A program made the translations under genes and the position numbers. This document shows positions 12,276 through 23,830 of a stretch of DNA of 64,000 nt, piece after piece. A model generated the notes under the pieces. It searched no databases. It was not told the DNA's origin and worked only from the letters and a program-made list of their open reading frames with translations. The DNA comes from Oncomelania hupensis (Eukaryota; Mollusca; Gastropoda; Littorinimorpha; Pomatiopsidae): the NCBI GenBank assembly GCA_036898135.1, contig CM072523.1, positions 46,458,329 to 46,522,328 of the forward strand. Reading direction: 5' to 3'. How positions within the stretch are numbered: the stretch's first letter is position 1; every line of letters begins with the position of its first letter.

Positions 12276-12499
12276 CAGATCAATGGGAAGACTGCACAGC
12301 ATTGTTAATCACCCCCCCCCCCCCTTCTACTACTTACTCCTCCTGACAGTACTTTTTCTGCTTAAATCTGTTGATGTACTTTACTTGTACTGGCACTTGT
12401 GTGTGTGTGTGTAGTGTCATTACTGTTTTAAATATTGTAACCTACAATATAAAATATATGGTATACACTTTTAATACACAAAATAAATAATATGTGGAT

Positions 12500-13085
12500 T
12501 TGTGGATTGTTTCCTTAGAACTGATTTTTTTACTTTAAACAGTGTAACATGTGCATGGTCTATTGATTTATAATTATAGCCTGGCATGCCCTCATAATCA
12601 AGAAGTAGTTTTAGGTGTTTTTTAAGTTATTATATCTTATGTTTGTTATTAAGTAGTAATTAATTAAGGTATTGTTTGTTCCATGTTAGCTTATAGTTGT
12701 AGTCAATGTTTGGAAGGTTTGATATTGTAGACTAATGAACGTAGTCCAATGTGTTTTGTTTACGTAGGCCAAACAAGGTCGGGGTCACAGGTTGCGAACC
12801 AAACTTAGAACAAGTACGTAGCCTACCTGCTTCCTGTTGCATTTAGATCCACTAGTAATCTTCATCGTATGTCCCTTCCTCAAGTGATACCTCAATCCTA
12901 GTATTCCATCGTAATCCCATCAGGTGCACAACACGTTTGCCTCACCTATTTTGATAAATAATATCAACTGAAATTCCAGCACCTTCTCATAGCTGCCACT
13001 GTTTCCCTCTCAATTCTACATCACTTAGGCTTTCTGCGCATACCATCCGCGCACAGGCCAGGGTTCGCGACCTGTGACCTGACCT
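12500..13085. other. Unassigned non-coding sequence
   Basis: I see no gene or recognised repeat between the LINE 3' end and the next microsatellite. Confidence 0.4.
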
Positions 13086-13121
13086 GCCCGTGAGGCATGT
13101 CTCATAGGCATAAGCCTACGT

Positions 13122-13122
13122 C

Positions 13123-13202
<80 letters not shown>
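13122..13202 (+). repeat. (ATT)n microsatellite
   Basis: About 26 uninterrupted ATT triplets. Confidence 0.9.
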
Positions 13203-13203
<1 letters not shown>

Positions 13204-13315
13204 GCGTTTTTCATTAAGATGCATTGTCATTTTCTTTTGATTAGGTAGATGTGTTATTGGTTTATTTTTATCTTGATTGAATTATGTTCCTGTTGCAGTG
13301 GCATGCGGTGAGGAT

Positions 13316-13453
13316 GTTGTGTGTGTGTGTGTGCTCGTGTGTGTGTGCGTGAGGACACGCGTGTATATATACGCGCGTGTGTGTGTGTGTGCGTGTGTGT
13401 GTCTGAGATGTGCAAATATTTATCTATTCAAGGCCTGGATACTGTGGGTGTGG

Positions 13454-13504
<51 letters not shown>

Positions 13505-13512
13505 GGTGTGTG
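13316..13512 (+). repeat. (GT)n microsatellite cluster
   Basis: Two long GT tracts are separated by a unique 60-base stretch. Apparent Cys-Val open frames are artefacts. Confidence 0.9.
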
Positions 13513-13867
13513 TGGATATATTAGGTGGCAGTGAAGCTAATGATATGCTTGACTGTATATTGTTCTTATGAGTCATATCTTATCTTATACCTTGTATTTT
13601 TAAACTGTTTATGTTTTTAAATTTAATATTTAATATTTTGTAATATTTATAAAAATATCGCAGGCTACTGATGTCACCCACATCTTCCATCTTTTTGGAA
13701 TAAAGAATTGTTGACTTGACTTGACTAGCGAAGGAAGGACGCACATATATTCTGCATCTGCAGTTGTAAATCGGATTTTTCTTGAGGGCACTCCCATGAT
13801 AAATAACGAACATGGTTGACGTGGTCCAGAATATCCATTCAACTCTGCAGAAGAAAGAAGTAAAACT

Positions 13868-14073
13868 TCTTCTTTTTCTTCTTCTTCTTCTTCTTCTTCT
13901 TCTTCTTCTTCTTCTTCTTCTTCTTCTTCTTCTTCTTCTTCTTCTTCTTCTACTTCTTTTTCTTCTTCTTGTTCTTCTTGTTCTTCTTCTTCTTCTTGTT
14001 CTTCTTCTTCTTCTTCTTCTTCTTCTTCTTCTTCTTCTTCTTCTTCTTCTTCTTCTTCTTCTTCTTCTTCTGT
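13868..14073 (-). repeat. (CTT)n microsatellite (GAA on the minus strand)
   Basis: A 200-base pyrimidine tract with few interruptions. Poly-Leu, poly-Phe and poly-Glu open frames on the two strands are spurious. A polypyrimidine region with CT, TA, CTC and CAT patches continues to about 14290. Confidence 0.92.
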
Positions 14074-14518
14074 ATGTCTGTCTATCAAGCTACCTACTCT
14101 CTCTTTCTCTCTCTCTCCCTCTCTCTCACTCTCTATATATATATCTCTCTAACCGTCATCACTTTTCTCCTCCTACTCCTCCTCCTCATCATCATCATTA
14201 TCATCATCACCGTCAAAATCATCATCACCACCCACCCACCCACTCCTCCTCTTCTTCTTCTTCTTCTCTCCCTCCTTTAACTCTTCCTATTGTTTTCCTG
14301 CTTCTTCATCCAGTCATCTCCACCTACCTTTCTCCATTTCTTCTTTTTTATCCGCTTGCTCATCCTACCCTTCATCCTGCCTACACTGGTCATGAAGAAA
14401 ATGTACTGCCTTTACTTGTGGCCTAATTAAAACATGTCGGTCCACTGGGCTATATGCCTGAGAAACCGCTTCAGTCAGTGCCAAGTTTAATATGTCACGA
14501 TACAGACAAAAAGACACA

Positions 14519-14602
14519 GACACACACACGCGCGCACATGCACACACACACACACACACACACACACCCACACACACACAAACACACACACACACACATA
14601 CT
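14519..14602 (+). repeat. (CA)n microsatellite
   Basis: A nearly perfect CA tract directly upstream of the foldback element. Confidence 0.9.
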
Positions 14603-14609
14603 TGTATTC

Positions 14610-15302
14610 AGGTTTAAATGGGGTCCTTCAGCTACTTCGCGCCTCTTAGGCGGCGAATTAGGTCAAATTTCTTCAAAAAAGACACCTTTTTGCCAGAAGT
14701 TTGACCTAATTCCTCGCTCCTAAGAGACGAAGTAGGTCAAGTTTCTTCAAAAAAGCACCCTTTTCGGAAAAAGTTTGACCTAATTCCTCGCCTATAAGGG
14801 ACGAAGTACGTCAAGTTTGTTCAAAAACACAGCTAGGATAAGGAACTTTCCTCGACGATTAGGGTAAGGCAGTGCCTCGACGATTAGGGTAAGGCAGTGC
14901 CTCGACGATTAGGGTAAGGCAGTGCCTCGAAAAGGGTTAGGGTCAGGGCTAGTTGCAGCGCTGCAACTAGCCCTGACCCTAACCCTTTTCGAGGCACTGC
15001 CTTACCCTAATCGTCGAGGCACTGCCTTACCCTAATCGTCGAGGAAAGTTCCTTATCCTACCCGTCTGGAAGATGCACTACAACTACACTTGGTCAAGTG
15101 TACTTGTAGTGCATGTGCACTGCAACTACATTTGGCCAAGTGTAGTTGTAGTGCACATGCACTACAACTACATTTCCCGAAGTGTAGTTGTAGTGCACAT
15201 GCACTACAACTACACTGCCATGTACTTAAAGTACACTGCTTCAACGATTCTATTGTTAAAATAACTGAGGTCCAAGGTGAGGGCCCCATTTGAAAAAATG
15301 AC
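14610..15302. mobile_element. Candidate foldback element built of nested palindromes
   Basis: The outer ends resemble each other in inverted orientation (aaatggggtcct near 14612 and ggccccatttga near 15282). Inside are three structures. At 14640-14815, diverged repeats of a unit carry aggtcaa and ttcttcaaaaaag. At 14835-15060 there is a near-perfect palindrome centred at 14960/14961, with three 25-base units (cgacgattagggtaaggcag plus tgcct) on the left arm and two on the right. At 15070-15225 three tandem palindromic units contain tgtagttgtagtgcac and its complement. There is no coding sequence. I infer a non-autonomous foldback DNA element, but I do not recognise the family. Confidence 0.55.
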
Positions 15303-15352
15303 CTCATTTACCTGGCAGCGTATCAAGCCCTGGACCTCAATCACGGCGGTTT

Positions 15353-15356
<4 letters not shown>

Positions 15357-15398
<42 letters not shown>
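15357..15398 (+). repeat. (CA)n microsatellite
   Basis: A perfect CA tract of about 20 units. It is followed by two related, imperfect repeats (ttcaataactttattacaa at about 15399 and a variant at about 15601) and by a third fragment after the ATT tract at about 15931. Confidence 0.88.
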
Positions 15399-15834
15399 TT
15401 CAATAACTTTATTACAATCCAAAAAATTAACTCTAACAATGTTGTAAATGAACTTAACGCAGTTCGTCGATTACGCCACCCGCACCCTGAATCCTCTCCG
15501 CTTCCACACCTTGTAGAGCCGGTCATGACACTGGTTGATAGGGATCGACCGAGGCTTTCTCTCTGCTGCCATGATAGTCCAAGGTGCTGCAGTCACATGT
15601 CGATAACTTTATTACAACCAAAACCGTTAACGTTAGCAACGTTGTAATAAACTCAAGACAGTTCGCCAATTATGCCACCCCAACCCAGAATCTTATCCTT
15701 TTCTAGGGCCGTCTCTTATTCGTTAGAAAGTGTCTGATTTTATTTTGTATGAAGCCGGATGTTTAGAATGAATGCGTGAGTACTGCGCTTTGAACTGATG
15801 TTGTTCATTGGGAAAAAGCGCTATGTTAATATCC

Positions 15835-15931
<97 letters not shown>
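15835..15931 (+). repeat. (ATT)n microsatellite
   Basis: About 32 uninterrupted ATT triplets. Confidence 0.92.
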
Positions 15932-16107
15932 GGCCGCTCATGACACTGGTTGATAGGTACCCAGCTAGACTTTTACTCTGTCGCCGTGATAGTCCAAAGA
16001 GTTGCAGCCCAGACACAAACTTCATATATGCACTAGCCCCAGAACGAAACAATTATTCCATTTACAGTTTTGTAAACTTTTTTTCACCCCATTAGCTAAA
16101 TAATCTA

Positions 16108-16314
16108 ATTTAGAAGCAAATTTTCTAAATAATAATTTGTTTACAAACAAGGTATGATTTCTATAAATAATATATTTTGTCGGTAAATAACTTATATATT
16201 GTGTAGGTATATTTTTCAGGTAAATAATAAGTTATTTACAGACAAAATATATTATTTAGAGAAATCTTACATTGTAAACAAATTATTATTTAGGAAAAAA
16301 TGCGTTTAAATAAA
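16108..16314. mobile_element. MITE-like element with about 85-base terminal inverted repeats
   Basis: The left arm (to about 16194) and right arm (from about 16225) are reverse complements with about 85-90% identity by eye. They share blocks such as ctaaataataatttgttta and aaataatatattttgt. A short AT-rich loop of about 30 bases joins them. It has no coding capacity. A stem-loop of this size is typical of a miniature inverted-repeat DNA transposon. No target duplication is certain. Confidence 0.75.
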
Positions 16315-16319
16315 GATTA

Positions 16320-17350
16320 TTTATTTATGAGCATCAGGATCTTTAAAGTTCATGTGGTAGAATGCGTTGGTTGGTTGTTTTATTAACTCATTGGAGGCGG
16401 AACGTTTTTGCCGTGTTTATTCCCTGTAGATGCAATATTCAAGCGTATTGTTAAAAAAATTCCAACACCTAATATACAACAGATAATATAGAAAAACTAT
16501 AAATTTTTGTATATTATTATGCCACGTTTTTTTTCAAAAAATAAACAATAGAAAATACATTTTTCCACCTTTTGTAAGAAAATTGCACTAAAGAATCCAC
16601 ACTAAACGCGAAAATCCAAACACGGTTTTGATATCCAGAATATATTGTATATTCACCACACACAAAAATGTTAGTTTTGCACTAATGATAAAACATAAAT
16701 TCAGAATATGTACCAAAATGTAGATGAATGATTCTTGTAGATTAGTACACATACAATTGTCATATTAGAATTGGCTGCTATTTTGGAATTGAGGTAAAAC
16801 ACATGCACAACATGTAGCCATGAAAATTACTCTCATAGCAAAAATTCTCGGTTTTAACTGTTAAAATACTCAGCTTTACAGTTAAAGGGAGGTAACAAAC
16901 CGATTATGAATTATTAGTCTTGCTCCCAATTGTACTTTCTCTTGGTAGGTAGTTAGTTGGTAGATTAAAGTCCCCGGACACATAGCGTTTAGGGGAATCT
17001 TTCTCTTTAGTAATTGGGTTGCTGATCTTCCTAAGACGTGCTGCGCTGGCAACCATACAAACGAATCGCGCTTCCTGTGCATGTGACGCGCATCGCCGGC
17101 AACGAGTCTTCTTCATCGAGATGATGAGACGTGCGCACGCAGTCACACACATTCGCCCCACATACATAGGTAAAATACCTAACTACATTAACTGAGCCAT
17201 TGGAGAATCAATGAAAGCGTTTCCTAACCTTACATCCAAGTTTATGTTATCAATGGGATCGCTAATAAACGGGATAGATGGAAGGCGTGTGTACAGAGAG
17301 ACCTCGGTTTATACTCTCATCCGAAGGAGTAGGAGCGCAGTGTCTCCGAT
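16320..17350. other. Unassigned non-coding sequence
   Basis: AT-rich to about 16880, then more GC-rich with two overlapping minus-strand open frames (16882-17082 and 16904-17167) that match nothing I know. A similar GC-rich style is seen near 33.3-33.5 kb. I cannot support a gene. Confidence 0.4.
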
Positions 17351-17371
17351 TTGAAAAAAAAATCCTTCTCC

Positions 17372-17482
17372 AGACCGTTAATGGGTTTTGAACGCCTGCC
17401 TGTACATGCTGTAATGTTATCGCCTGGCATTCCAGCACACTGCGCCTACACCACTGAGCTAACTGCGCTCCTTGTTACAAAT
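17372..17482 (-). mobile_element. tRNA-derived SINE head
   Basis: On the minus strand the sequence reads like a tRNA 5' part. The A-box-like tagctcagtggtgtagg lies near 17450 and a B-box-like ggcgttcaaaacc near 17392, about 55 bases apart. This is the RNA polymerase III promoter layout of tRNA-derived SINEs. The cloverleaf is not restorable by eye, so it is not called as a tRNA gene. Confidence 0.55.
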
Positions 17483-17546
17483 ATCCCCACACATACAAAA
17501 CAAAAAGCATGCATATTCAGTACTCACACACACACACAGAAATACA

Positions 17547-17727
<181 letters not shown>

Positions 17728-17932
17728 ACATTCATATAGATATATACAAACAAACAGCCTACACACATACACACACACGCACACACTCACACATAGACGC
17801 ATGCTCTAAAAAAAATATGTACACATTGAACACTTACACGTACCAACCAAAGAGAGAGAATAAAAGAGAGATAAAAGGGGGTGGGAGAGAAAAACAGACA
17901 AAAACAGAGACAGACAAAAACAGAGACAGAAG

Positions 17933-17934
<2 letters not shown>

Positions 17935-18000
<66 letters not shown>

Positions 18001-18058
18001 AGAGAGAGATGGAGGGAGGCAAAGAATGAGAGAGAGAGAGAGGGAGAGAGGGGGGGTG
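17935..18058 (+). repeat. (GA)n microsatellite
   Basis: A GA tract with G-run interruptions. Neighbouring GT (18231-18270) and CT/C-rich patches (18330-18450) belong to the same simple-sequence cluster. Confidence 0.9.
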
Positions 18059-18519
18059 AGGGTAAGGTTGGAGAAGTTGAGCAGCAGCTGCAAAACCACG
18101 CCCTAGACCTGCATTTTTGGAATCCAACTTGGAAACCTTTCCTTTTTTTTTTTTTTACATTTTTTACATCATGGTCGATCTAGACCGCCTTTCATCCTAA
18201 TTCGCAAGTCATGTGAAAAGAGAGGGGCTGTGTGTGTGCGTGCGTGCGTGTGTGTGAGTGTGTGTGTGTTGGAATGGTGGCTCTAGAGATATACAAGATT
18301 ATATCAAGGAATGTCTATTTCCATCTGTATTGATCTGTCTGTCTGTCTGTCTCTCTCTCCCTTCACGTCTTGGTTTGTCATGTTCCCTCTCCCCCCCCCC
18401 CCCATACACCCTATCCGTCCTCTCACCCTTCCTCCCTCCCCACGGCTTCTTCTTCTTTTTTGAGTTGACTTTGCCTTCTTTCCTGTCTCTGTCGTACTCT
18501 CTGCACTCTCTAACATATT

Positions 18520-19345
18520 CTACATAAAGGTATATTTACGGTCACAATCGAATTTTTAAAAAACAACACTTTTGGACCAAGAATTTCACCATTTTTTGTT
18601 TTCGCTCGCCAGATTTGTTTTTCTTCTGTTCACTATTTTATGTTTTCTTCTTTTAATGACCTTGTAAATATAATTGGATATAAAAAAGAAGAAATAAACA
18701 CACATTTCAAACAGCGATAGTACCTATTCATATATTCTTTTTACATGAATTTATTAGTAAAAAAATTTTTTTAAGGGTTCTTACACTAAAGCTTTTCTAC
18801 CTCAAGTCGCCGACCGAAACATGACCTAACATAAAGCCCGCCTTCTTTGCAGCCTGTGGTGGGTTATAGGAGAGTTCTAGGCAGTAAGGTAGTACGCCCA
18901 TGATTAGTCTTACGAAAAGGTCCACGGAACTATCATGCTTCAATGCTTCCAAGCTTGCTTCAGGAGAGACTTTTCGAAAATTTAATTTTGACTGCGCTGC
19001 AAGTGTAACGTATACAATACACAAATCTTTCCCAAAACCTGTGTTCTTGTGTGAGGACAGTGTATATAGTATCTCTTTGAGCCGAACGGAAGGTCAAATA
19101 AAGATCAATACTTTGAACCAACTTGTGTATGCTCTGATATGTGTTACAAAAAATAAATAAAGAATAAAGAAACACCGTTTACAATCTGCAAGACTCCCTC
19201 ATCAGCATCGCTGATGATGCAACGTCTTTACAAGCTGGTAAGACACGATTTACGTTCTGTTAATGTCTGCCTTTAAAATGTTGGATTGGTGTTAAGACCA
19301 TTGTTCTGCTGCAGGCCACAAAGATGGGGGAGGGTAAGATTACTG
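18520..19345. other. Unassigned non-coding sequence
   Basis: No supported gene. Short open frames at 18797-19160 on both strands overlap each other and show no recognisable domain. Confidence 0.4.
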
Positions 19346-19350
19346 CTGAG

Positions 19351-19795
19351 AAGAAGAAGAAGAAGAAGAAGAAGAAGAAGAAGAAGAAGAAGAAGAAGAA
19401 GAAGAAGAAGAAGAAGAAGAAGAAGAAGAAGAAGGACGAGGATGAGGAGAAGAAAAAAAAGAAGAAGAAGAAGAAGAAGAAGAAAAAAAAGAAGAAGAAG
19501 AGGAAGAAGAAGAAGAACAAGAACAAGAACAAGAACAAAAAGAAGAAGTTGTTTTTGTTGTTGTATCAAATTTTATTCATCAGATTAACATAAGTTGTAC
19601 TGATACAAAGAAGAAGAAGAAGAAGAACAAGAAGAACAAGAAGAAGAACAAGAAGAACAAGAACAAGAACAAGAAAAACAAGAACAAGAAGGAAACAAGG
19701 AAGAGGAGGAGGAGGAGGAGGAGAACAAGAATAAAGAGGAAGAGGATAGGATGAAGAATAAGATGGAGAAGGAGCAGGAGAAGAAGAAGAAGGGG
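19351..19795 (+). repeat. (GAA)n and mixed purine tract
   Basis: A GAA array of about 200 bp, then AAGAACAAG-type and GAG-rich purine repeats, interrupted by ttgtttttgttgttgtatcaa at 19549-19569. Positions 19568-19602 (tttattcatcagattaaca and on) match 35279-35312, so a dispersed fragment sits in the tract. Confidence 0.9.
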
Positions 19796-19948
19796 TGTCC
19801 TAGTAGCTCAGTTGATAGTTAAAGAGGACACGAAGGAGAAACAAGAAGAGATGAAGATTAGGACAGGCAACAAGAGACGTGTGGCCAACAGCCTGGAGAG
19901 GATTGGGCCCTGCCAGGTCTTTCTTGCCCAAGACACACTGCATGATAC

Positions 19949-20233
19949 ACAGTGGTGAAAAAACGGAAACTCCGATGGTATGACCACGTCACCAGATCAT
20001 CAGGCCTTGCAAAGACCATCCTGCAAGGCACAGTGCAAAGAGGTAGAAGAAGAGGAGACCGAAAAAGAGGTGGGAGGACAACATTCGAGAATGGAATGGT
20101 TTGACACTAAGTGAAGCCATCAGGGTTGCTGAGGACAAAGATGGAGTACATTGGTTAAACGATCATCTGTGTTACGAGATAGGCTACATGTAGGACAGGA
20201 TAGGATAGGATAGGATAGGATAGGATAGGATAG
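19949..20233 (+). pseudogene. RTE-type LINE, 3' terminal fragment
   Basis: This matches the C-terminal blocks VVKKRKLRWYDHVTRSSGL, AKTILQGTVQ and WEDNIRE of the 5440-6165 element, with frameshifts. It ends in about eight GGATA units, the expanded tail of the family. It starts 5'-truncated. Confidence 0.88.
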
Positions 20234-20235
20234 CA

Positions 20236-20740
20236 AGAGACGATGCAAGAGGTATAGAATGGAGGAGTACACTAGAAGTCGAAAACAAAAAGAAAAGAAT
20301 GGAATACAAGGAAAAGAGCAGAGAAGTAGGAGTATGAGAACAATAAGAGGAAAAAGAGCGCGACAGTCACACATACATGTAGACCGAGTCCAGAGACAGG
20401 AGACAGACACAAACGTGAGCTACATAAGTATGCGTGTATCGACAGATAATAACGACAGACGGGGACACACATACAGACCCACTGTGAGACAAAACACCCA
20501 CACACATACTCACAGAGAAATCCACAAAAAACAGACACATATATAAATATACAAACAGAGTCTGATGATGATTAATGCTTTTTTCCTGTCAGTCTTTGGC
20601 TGATTATAGAGACTGCTGGAAGCTGATAATCTGAGTACGGACAAAGGGCTCCGTTCAACGAGAGATGTTTAGCAAAAAGGTTAAGAAAATAAAACCCGCC
20701 CTAGTCTGGTACTCGGCAGATAACGTAATATTGGCATAAG
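20236..20740. other. Unassigned purine- and CA-rich non-coding sequence
   Basis: No gene seen. A-rich and CA-rich stretches make spurious open frames on both strands. Confidence 0.4.
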
Positions 20741-20744
20741 AGCG

Positions 20745-22060
20745 AGCGTGGTCATTCCTATGTTCCTACAGCTCTAGCTCTATGTTCCTACAGATCTATG
20801 TGTCCCACAATTGTTCTTAGCTCTATCTTTTCATAGCCCTATAGTTATGTTCCCACATATTCAAACTGTTCCTTGTTCCCACAGCTGTATGTAATCCCAC
20901 GATTCTCTATGTTCCCACAAATCTATGCTCCCACAGCTCTATGTTTCCACTGCTAGATGTTCCCACAAATCTAGCTGTATGTTTTTTAGCCCTTATTATG
21001 GTCCATAACCTCTGTCTTGGGACATGCAAATGTGTGAAAGTAAAGCCGATGGAACATAGAGTTGGAACATAGAGTTGTGGGAACATAGATTTGCCTGAAC
21101 ATAGAGGTGTGCAAACAACGTTTTGGGAACATACAGCTAGATTTTGTGGGAAAATAGAGCTGTGGGAACATAGAGTTAAAAATTAAAGTTCTAGGAACAT
21201 TAATTTGTTAGAAATGAGAGCTGTGGGAACATAGAGTTGTAAGCACATATATGAGTTATGTAGACATAGAGCTGTGGAAACATAGTTATGTAAACATATA
21301 GCTAGGTTCTGTGGGATCTTAGAACTGTGGGATCATAAGGTGGTAGGAAAATAGGAATATGGAATCGGAGCTGTGAAACCCAGAGCTGTGGAATTGAAAC
21401 AAAAAACTGTGGGAACATATAGAGAAGTTAGAAATTGGAGTTGTGGGAACACATTAATATGAGCATATATAAGATTTATGGAAACATAGAGTTGTGGGAA
21501 CATAGAGTTGTGGGAACATAGAGTGGCGAGAAAATAGACCTGTGGAAACATGTGGGAACTTAGAGCTGTGGGAACATAGAGCAGAGGTAACATTGAACTT
21601 TTTTTAAATTTGATTTTTGATTTTTGACACTTTATTGTCCCTTTCTATCGGGAAATTCTGGGTCGCCTCCCCTGGAGAAGGCAAAGTCGCAGCTTGTGGC
21701 GCGCCCAACCCCAAATTACCTAATATTAGTTTGTTTGTTTTTTTTAATTTAGGCGGGAGAGCAAACCGGAGTACACGGAGAAAGCTCCCCAAGACGTTGC
21801 CCGAGACGAAAGTAAATAATATTTGGGGAAACAACGCCCAGAGGCAGGATCGATCCCACACCTGTAAGGCGCCATTGGTTTCTAGCCTGCGACAAGGCAA
21901 AGTAGTCTCGCCTTAGACAACGTGGTCACAACGCTCGCACAAATATGGGAATATAGAGCTGTGTGAACAAACACCTAGATTATTGGGAACATAAAAGCTG
22001 TGGGAACATAAAGCTCTAGGAAAATAGAGCTAGCTGTGGAAACATACGCTGCCGATGAGC
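20745..22060. repeat. Diverged 19-base tandem repeat that switches strand, with a SINE inside
   Basis: From about 20750 to 20970 the unit reads ctctatgttcccacag. From about 21040 to 22050 it reads in the opposite direction, gagctgtgggaacata. Dozens of diverged copies with variable spacing are visible. Positions 21600-21945 are a separate insertion. There is no coding sequence. The strand switch at about 20980-21040 makes the whole array a very large imperfect inverted repeat. Confidence 0.85.
21604..21945 (-). mobile_element. tRNA-derived SINE, about 340 bp, inserted in the 19-base array
   Basis: On the minus strand it begins near 21945 with a tRNA-like region. A B-box-like gtgtgggatcgatcctgcc lies near 21845-21865. 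The A-box region is poor (ttgtctaaggcgagac). A non-tRNA body follows, and the sequence ends at 21600 with a short tandem of tttttgat on the + strand, which is an A-rich tail with repeats on the element strand. Flanks on both sides are the 19-base repeat, which defines the insertion cleanly. Confidence 0.65.
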
Positions 22061-22305
22061 GAGCGCAGGTTTGGGGAGTGCACGAACGTTTAAAAGCGTT
22101 GCGGTCCGATGACATAATATCTAATAGCTTTCAAGCCTGTTCCCAAACAACAGGGCGAATTATGTTTCAAACGATGTTTTGATGTTGATGTATTCGCCAA
22201 CAAAGGCAAGTTAACGTTCATAAGTGCATGTGCGTCGTCTGTTCTAATAACTTGTCTCTTGCTTTTTTTTTATGACATTCTTGTAATTCTTCACTAACGT
22301 GTTTA
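22061..22305. other. Unassigned sequence
   Basis: No gene seen. It could be flanking or internal sequence of the Gypsy relic that follows. Confidence 0.35.
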
Positions 22306-22310
22306 ACATA

Positions 22311-23040
22311 TTAAGGTAGTGAATACGTGTCAAGTTCCCCTGTCATTACGTTTAGTGGATGAGAAACCTCTCTCCGTAACATCAGCTTGTTAGGAGTAAA
22401 TCCTGTAGATTTATTAATATTGCTTGGAATAGCTGCCATCAAAAACGGTAACTTTGCATCCCAGGAGTGTTGATGTTTCCCCACGGAACATCTGATCATT
22501 TGCATAATAATTCTGTTCATTCTTTCAACTTGACCGTTAGCACTAGGATGATAGGGGTAGTTCTCTTTTTAGAAATTTCTAATAATTCGCCCAATTTTTT
22601 TTTTAAATAATTCACTTTCAAAGTTAGTTTTTTGATCCGTGATTAATTCATCAGGACAGCCCATTCTCGAGAAGAATTGTTCAAATACAGCTTTAGCGAC
22701 TTGGTCAGCTGATTGATTGGCTAACGGAATTGCTTCCACCCACTTGGTAAATTGGTGAACGATAACCAATATATACTTATTTCCATTTTTTTTGACTGTG
22801 GAAGAGGCCCTGTACTGTCCATATGACATGTTTTCATAGGCGCTCCCGACTTATAGATTTTTAAAGGGGCTCTAAATTTCCTATTAAGATTTTTTCCTCT
22901 AGCACATATTTCACAACACTGCACATACCTGACAAGTCATTCCGGGCCAAAACAAATGACTTCGAATTAAGTTTTCTCGATTCCAAAATGTCCTGCTATA
23001 ACATTATCATGTGCTAAACTCAGTATTCTTTCTCTCACTT
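22311..23040 (-). pseudogene. Gypsy/Ty3 LTR-retrotransposon integrase relic
   Basis: Read on the minus strand in several frames, the order is as follows. First comes an HHCC zinc-finger-like part (ILSLAHDNVIAGHFGIEKT, then CCEICARGK). The integrase core follows (TGPLPQSKK, YILVIVHQFTKWVEAIPL, QVAKAVFEQFFSRMGCPDEL, ITDQKTNFES). Then comes the C-terminal part with PFLMAAIPSNINKSTGFTPN. The family joins cDNA to host DNA using a DDE triad. Here the frame is broken at least three times. The first aspartate region reads VIVHQFTKW, with His where the usual enzyme has Asp. The LTRs and the rest of pol are absent. Confidence 0.9.
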
Positions 23041-23240
23041 GTTTGGGATGCCGAAGGTCGCGGGTTTGATTCCCGCAAGGGGTGAACGTATGTGACTTAA
23101 GTACGGGACTATTGAGGTCACCGATGGTTTTCTCCTGGCACTCCGGTTTCCTCCCTCCTTTCAAAATGGTACTGGACGCAGTCAGTATAAAATTTCAAAA
23201 AATAAATATTCAATTTTCTTTCCGTCTTCCAATAGCGATC
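23041..23240 (+). mobile_element. tRNA-derived SINE abutting the integrase relic
   Basis: A strong B box (gcgggtttgattcccgc at about 23059) is followed by a conserved SINE body (cggtttcctccctcctttc at about 23144) that recurs at about 2862-2880. The A-box half is missing or diverged. It lies head-to-head with the Gypsy relic and probably truncates it. Confidence 0.6.
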
Positions 23241-23400
23241 TCCCTGCCTTTACACCACCTGTTTGAGTGATGGGTGTGTATTTGTTGTGTGTATGAGGAG
23301 TTTGAGGGTGGTTGAGACAGGTGAGCGTGTATGTTAATACAGATCGCCGTACTTTGAGCCTGATCGATTTGGGGAAAAGCGCGTACTATAGCATCCAGTC

Positions 23401-23471
<71 letters not shown>
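23401..23471 (+). repeat. (ATT)n microsatellite
   Basis: About 23 ATT triplets directly joined to the 5' end of an RTE LINE fragment. Confidence 0.92.
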
Positions 23472-23472
23472 T

Positions 23473-23830
23473 CTTCCTATAGCCAGCACATCACCAACGA
23501 CGAAGTCCGGCAGATCATCACACCAGCCATTGGACAACACGATGACGTGCTCACAGTCGTGAAGAAACGGAAACTCTGATGGTATAGCCACATCATCAGA
23601 GCATCAAGCCTTGCAAAGACCATCCTGCAATGCACGGTGCAAGGAGGCAGTAGAAGAGGGAGACAGGAAAGGGGTTGGAGGACAACATTGTAGAATGGAC
23701 TGGCTTGACACTGAACTAAGCCACGAGGATTGCTGAGGACAGAGAAAGATGGAGTACACTGGTAAAATGATCATCTGTGGTGCCACAATGACCTTCGAGT
23801 TACGGGATAGGATAGGATAGAATATGTAGG
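23473..23830 (+). pseudogene. RTE-type LINE, 3' terminal fragment
   Basis: This corresponds to the PYSQHITNDEVRQIITPAIGQHDD to end region of the element at 5440-6165, with stop codons and frameshifts. It ends with gggataggataggat. It is 5'-truncated at the ATT tract. Confidence 0.88.

Noticed and set aside
14835..15060. Telomere-like ttaggg motifs
   Set aside because: Only isolated ttagggt words inside a 25-base unit; there is no tandem TTAGGG array.
18797..19160. Overlapping open frames on both strands
   Set aside because: Mutually overlapping, short, with no domain or splice context.
19797..19830. tRNA-like tagtagctcagttgatag
   Set aside because: An A-box-like word without a matching B box or cloverleaf, at the end of a purine tract.
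23041..23090. Possible tRNA gene
   Set aside because: Only the T-arm/B-box half is convincing; the acceptor stem and A box do not pair, and the body continues as a SINE.
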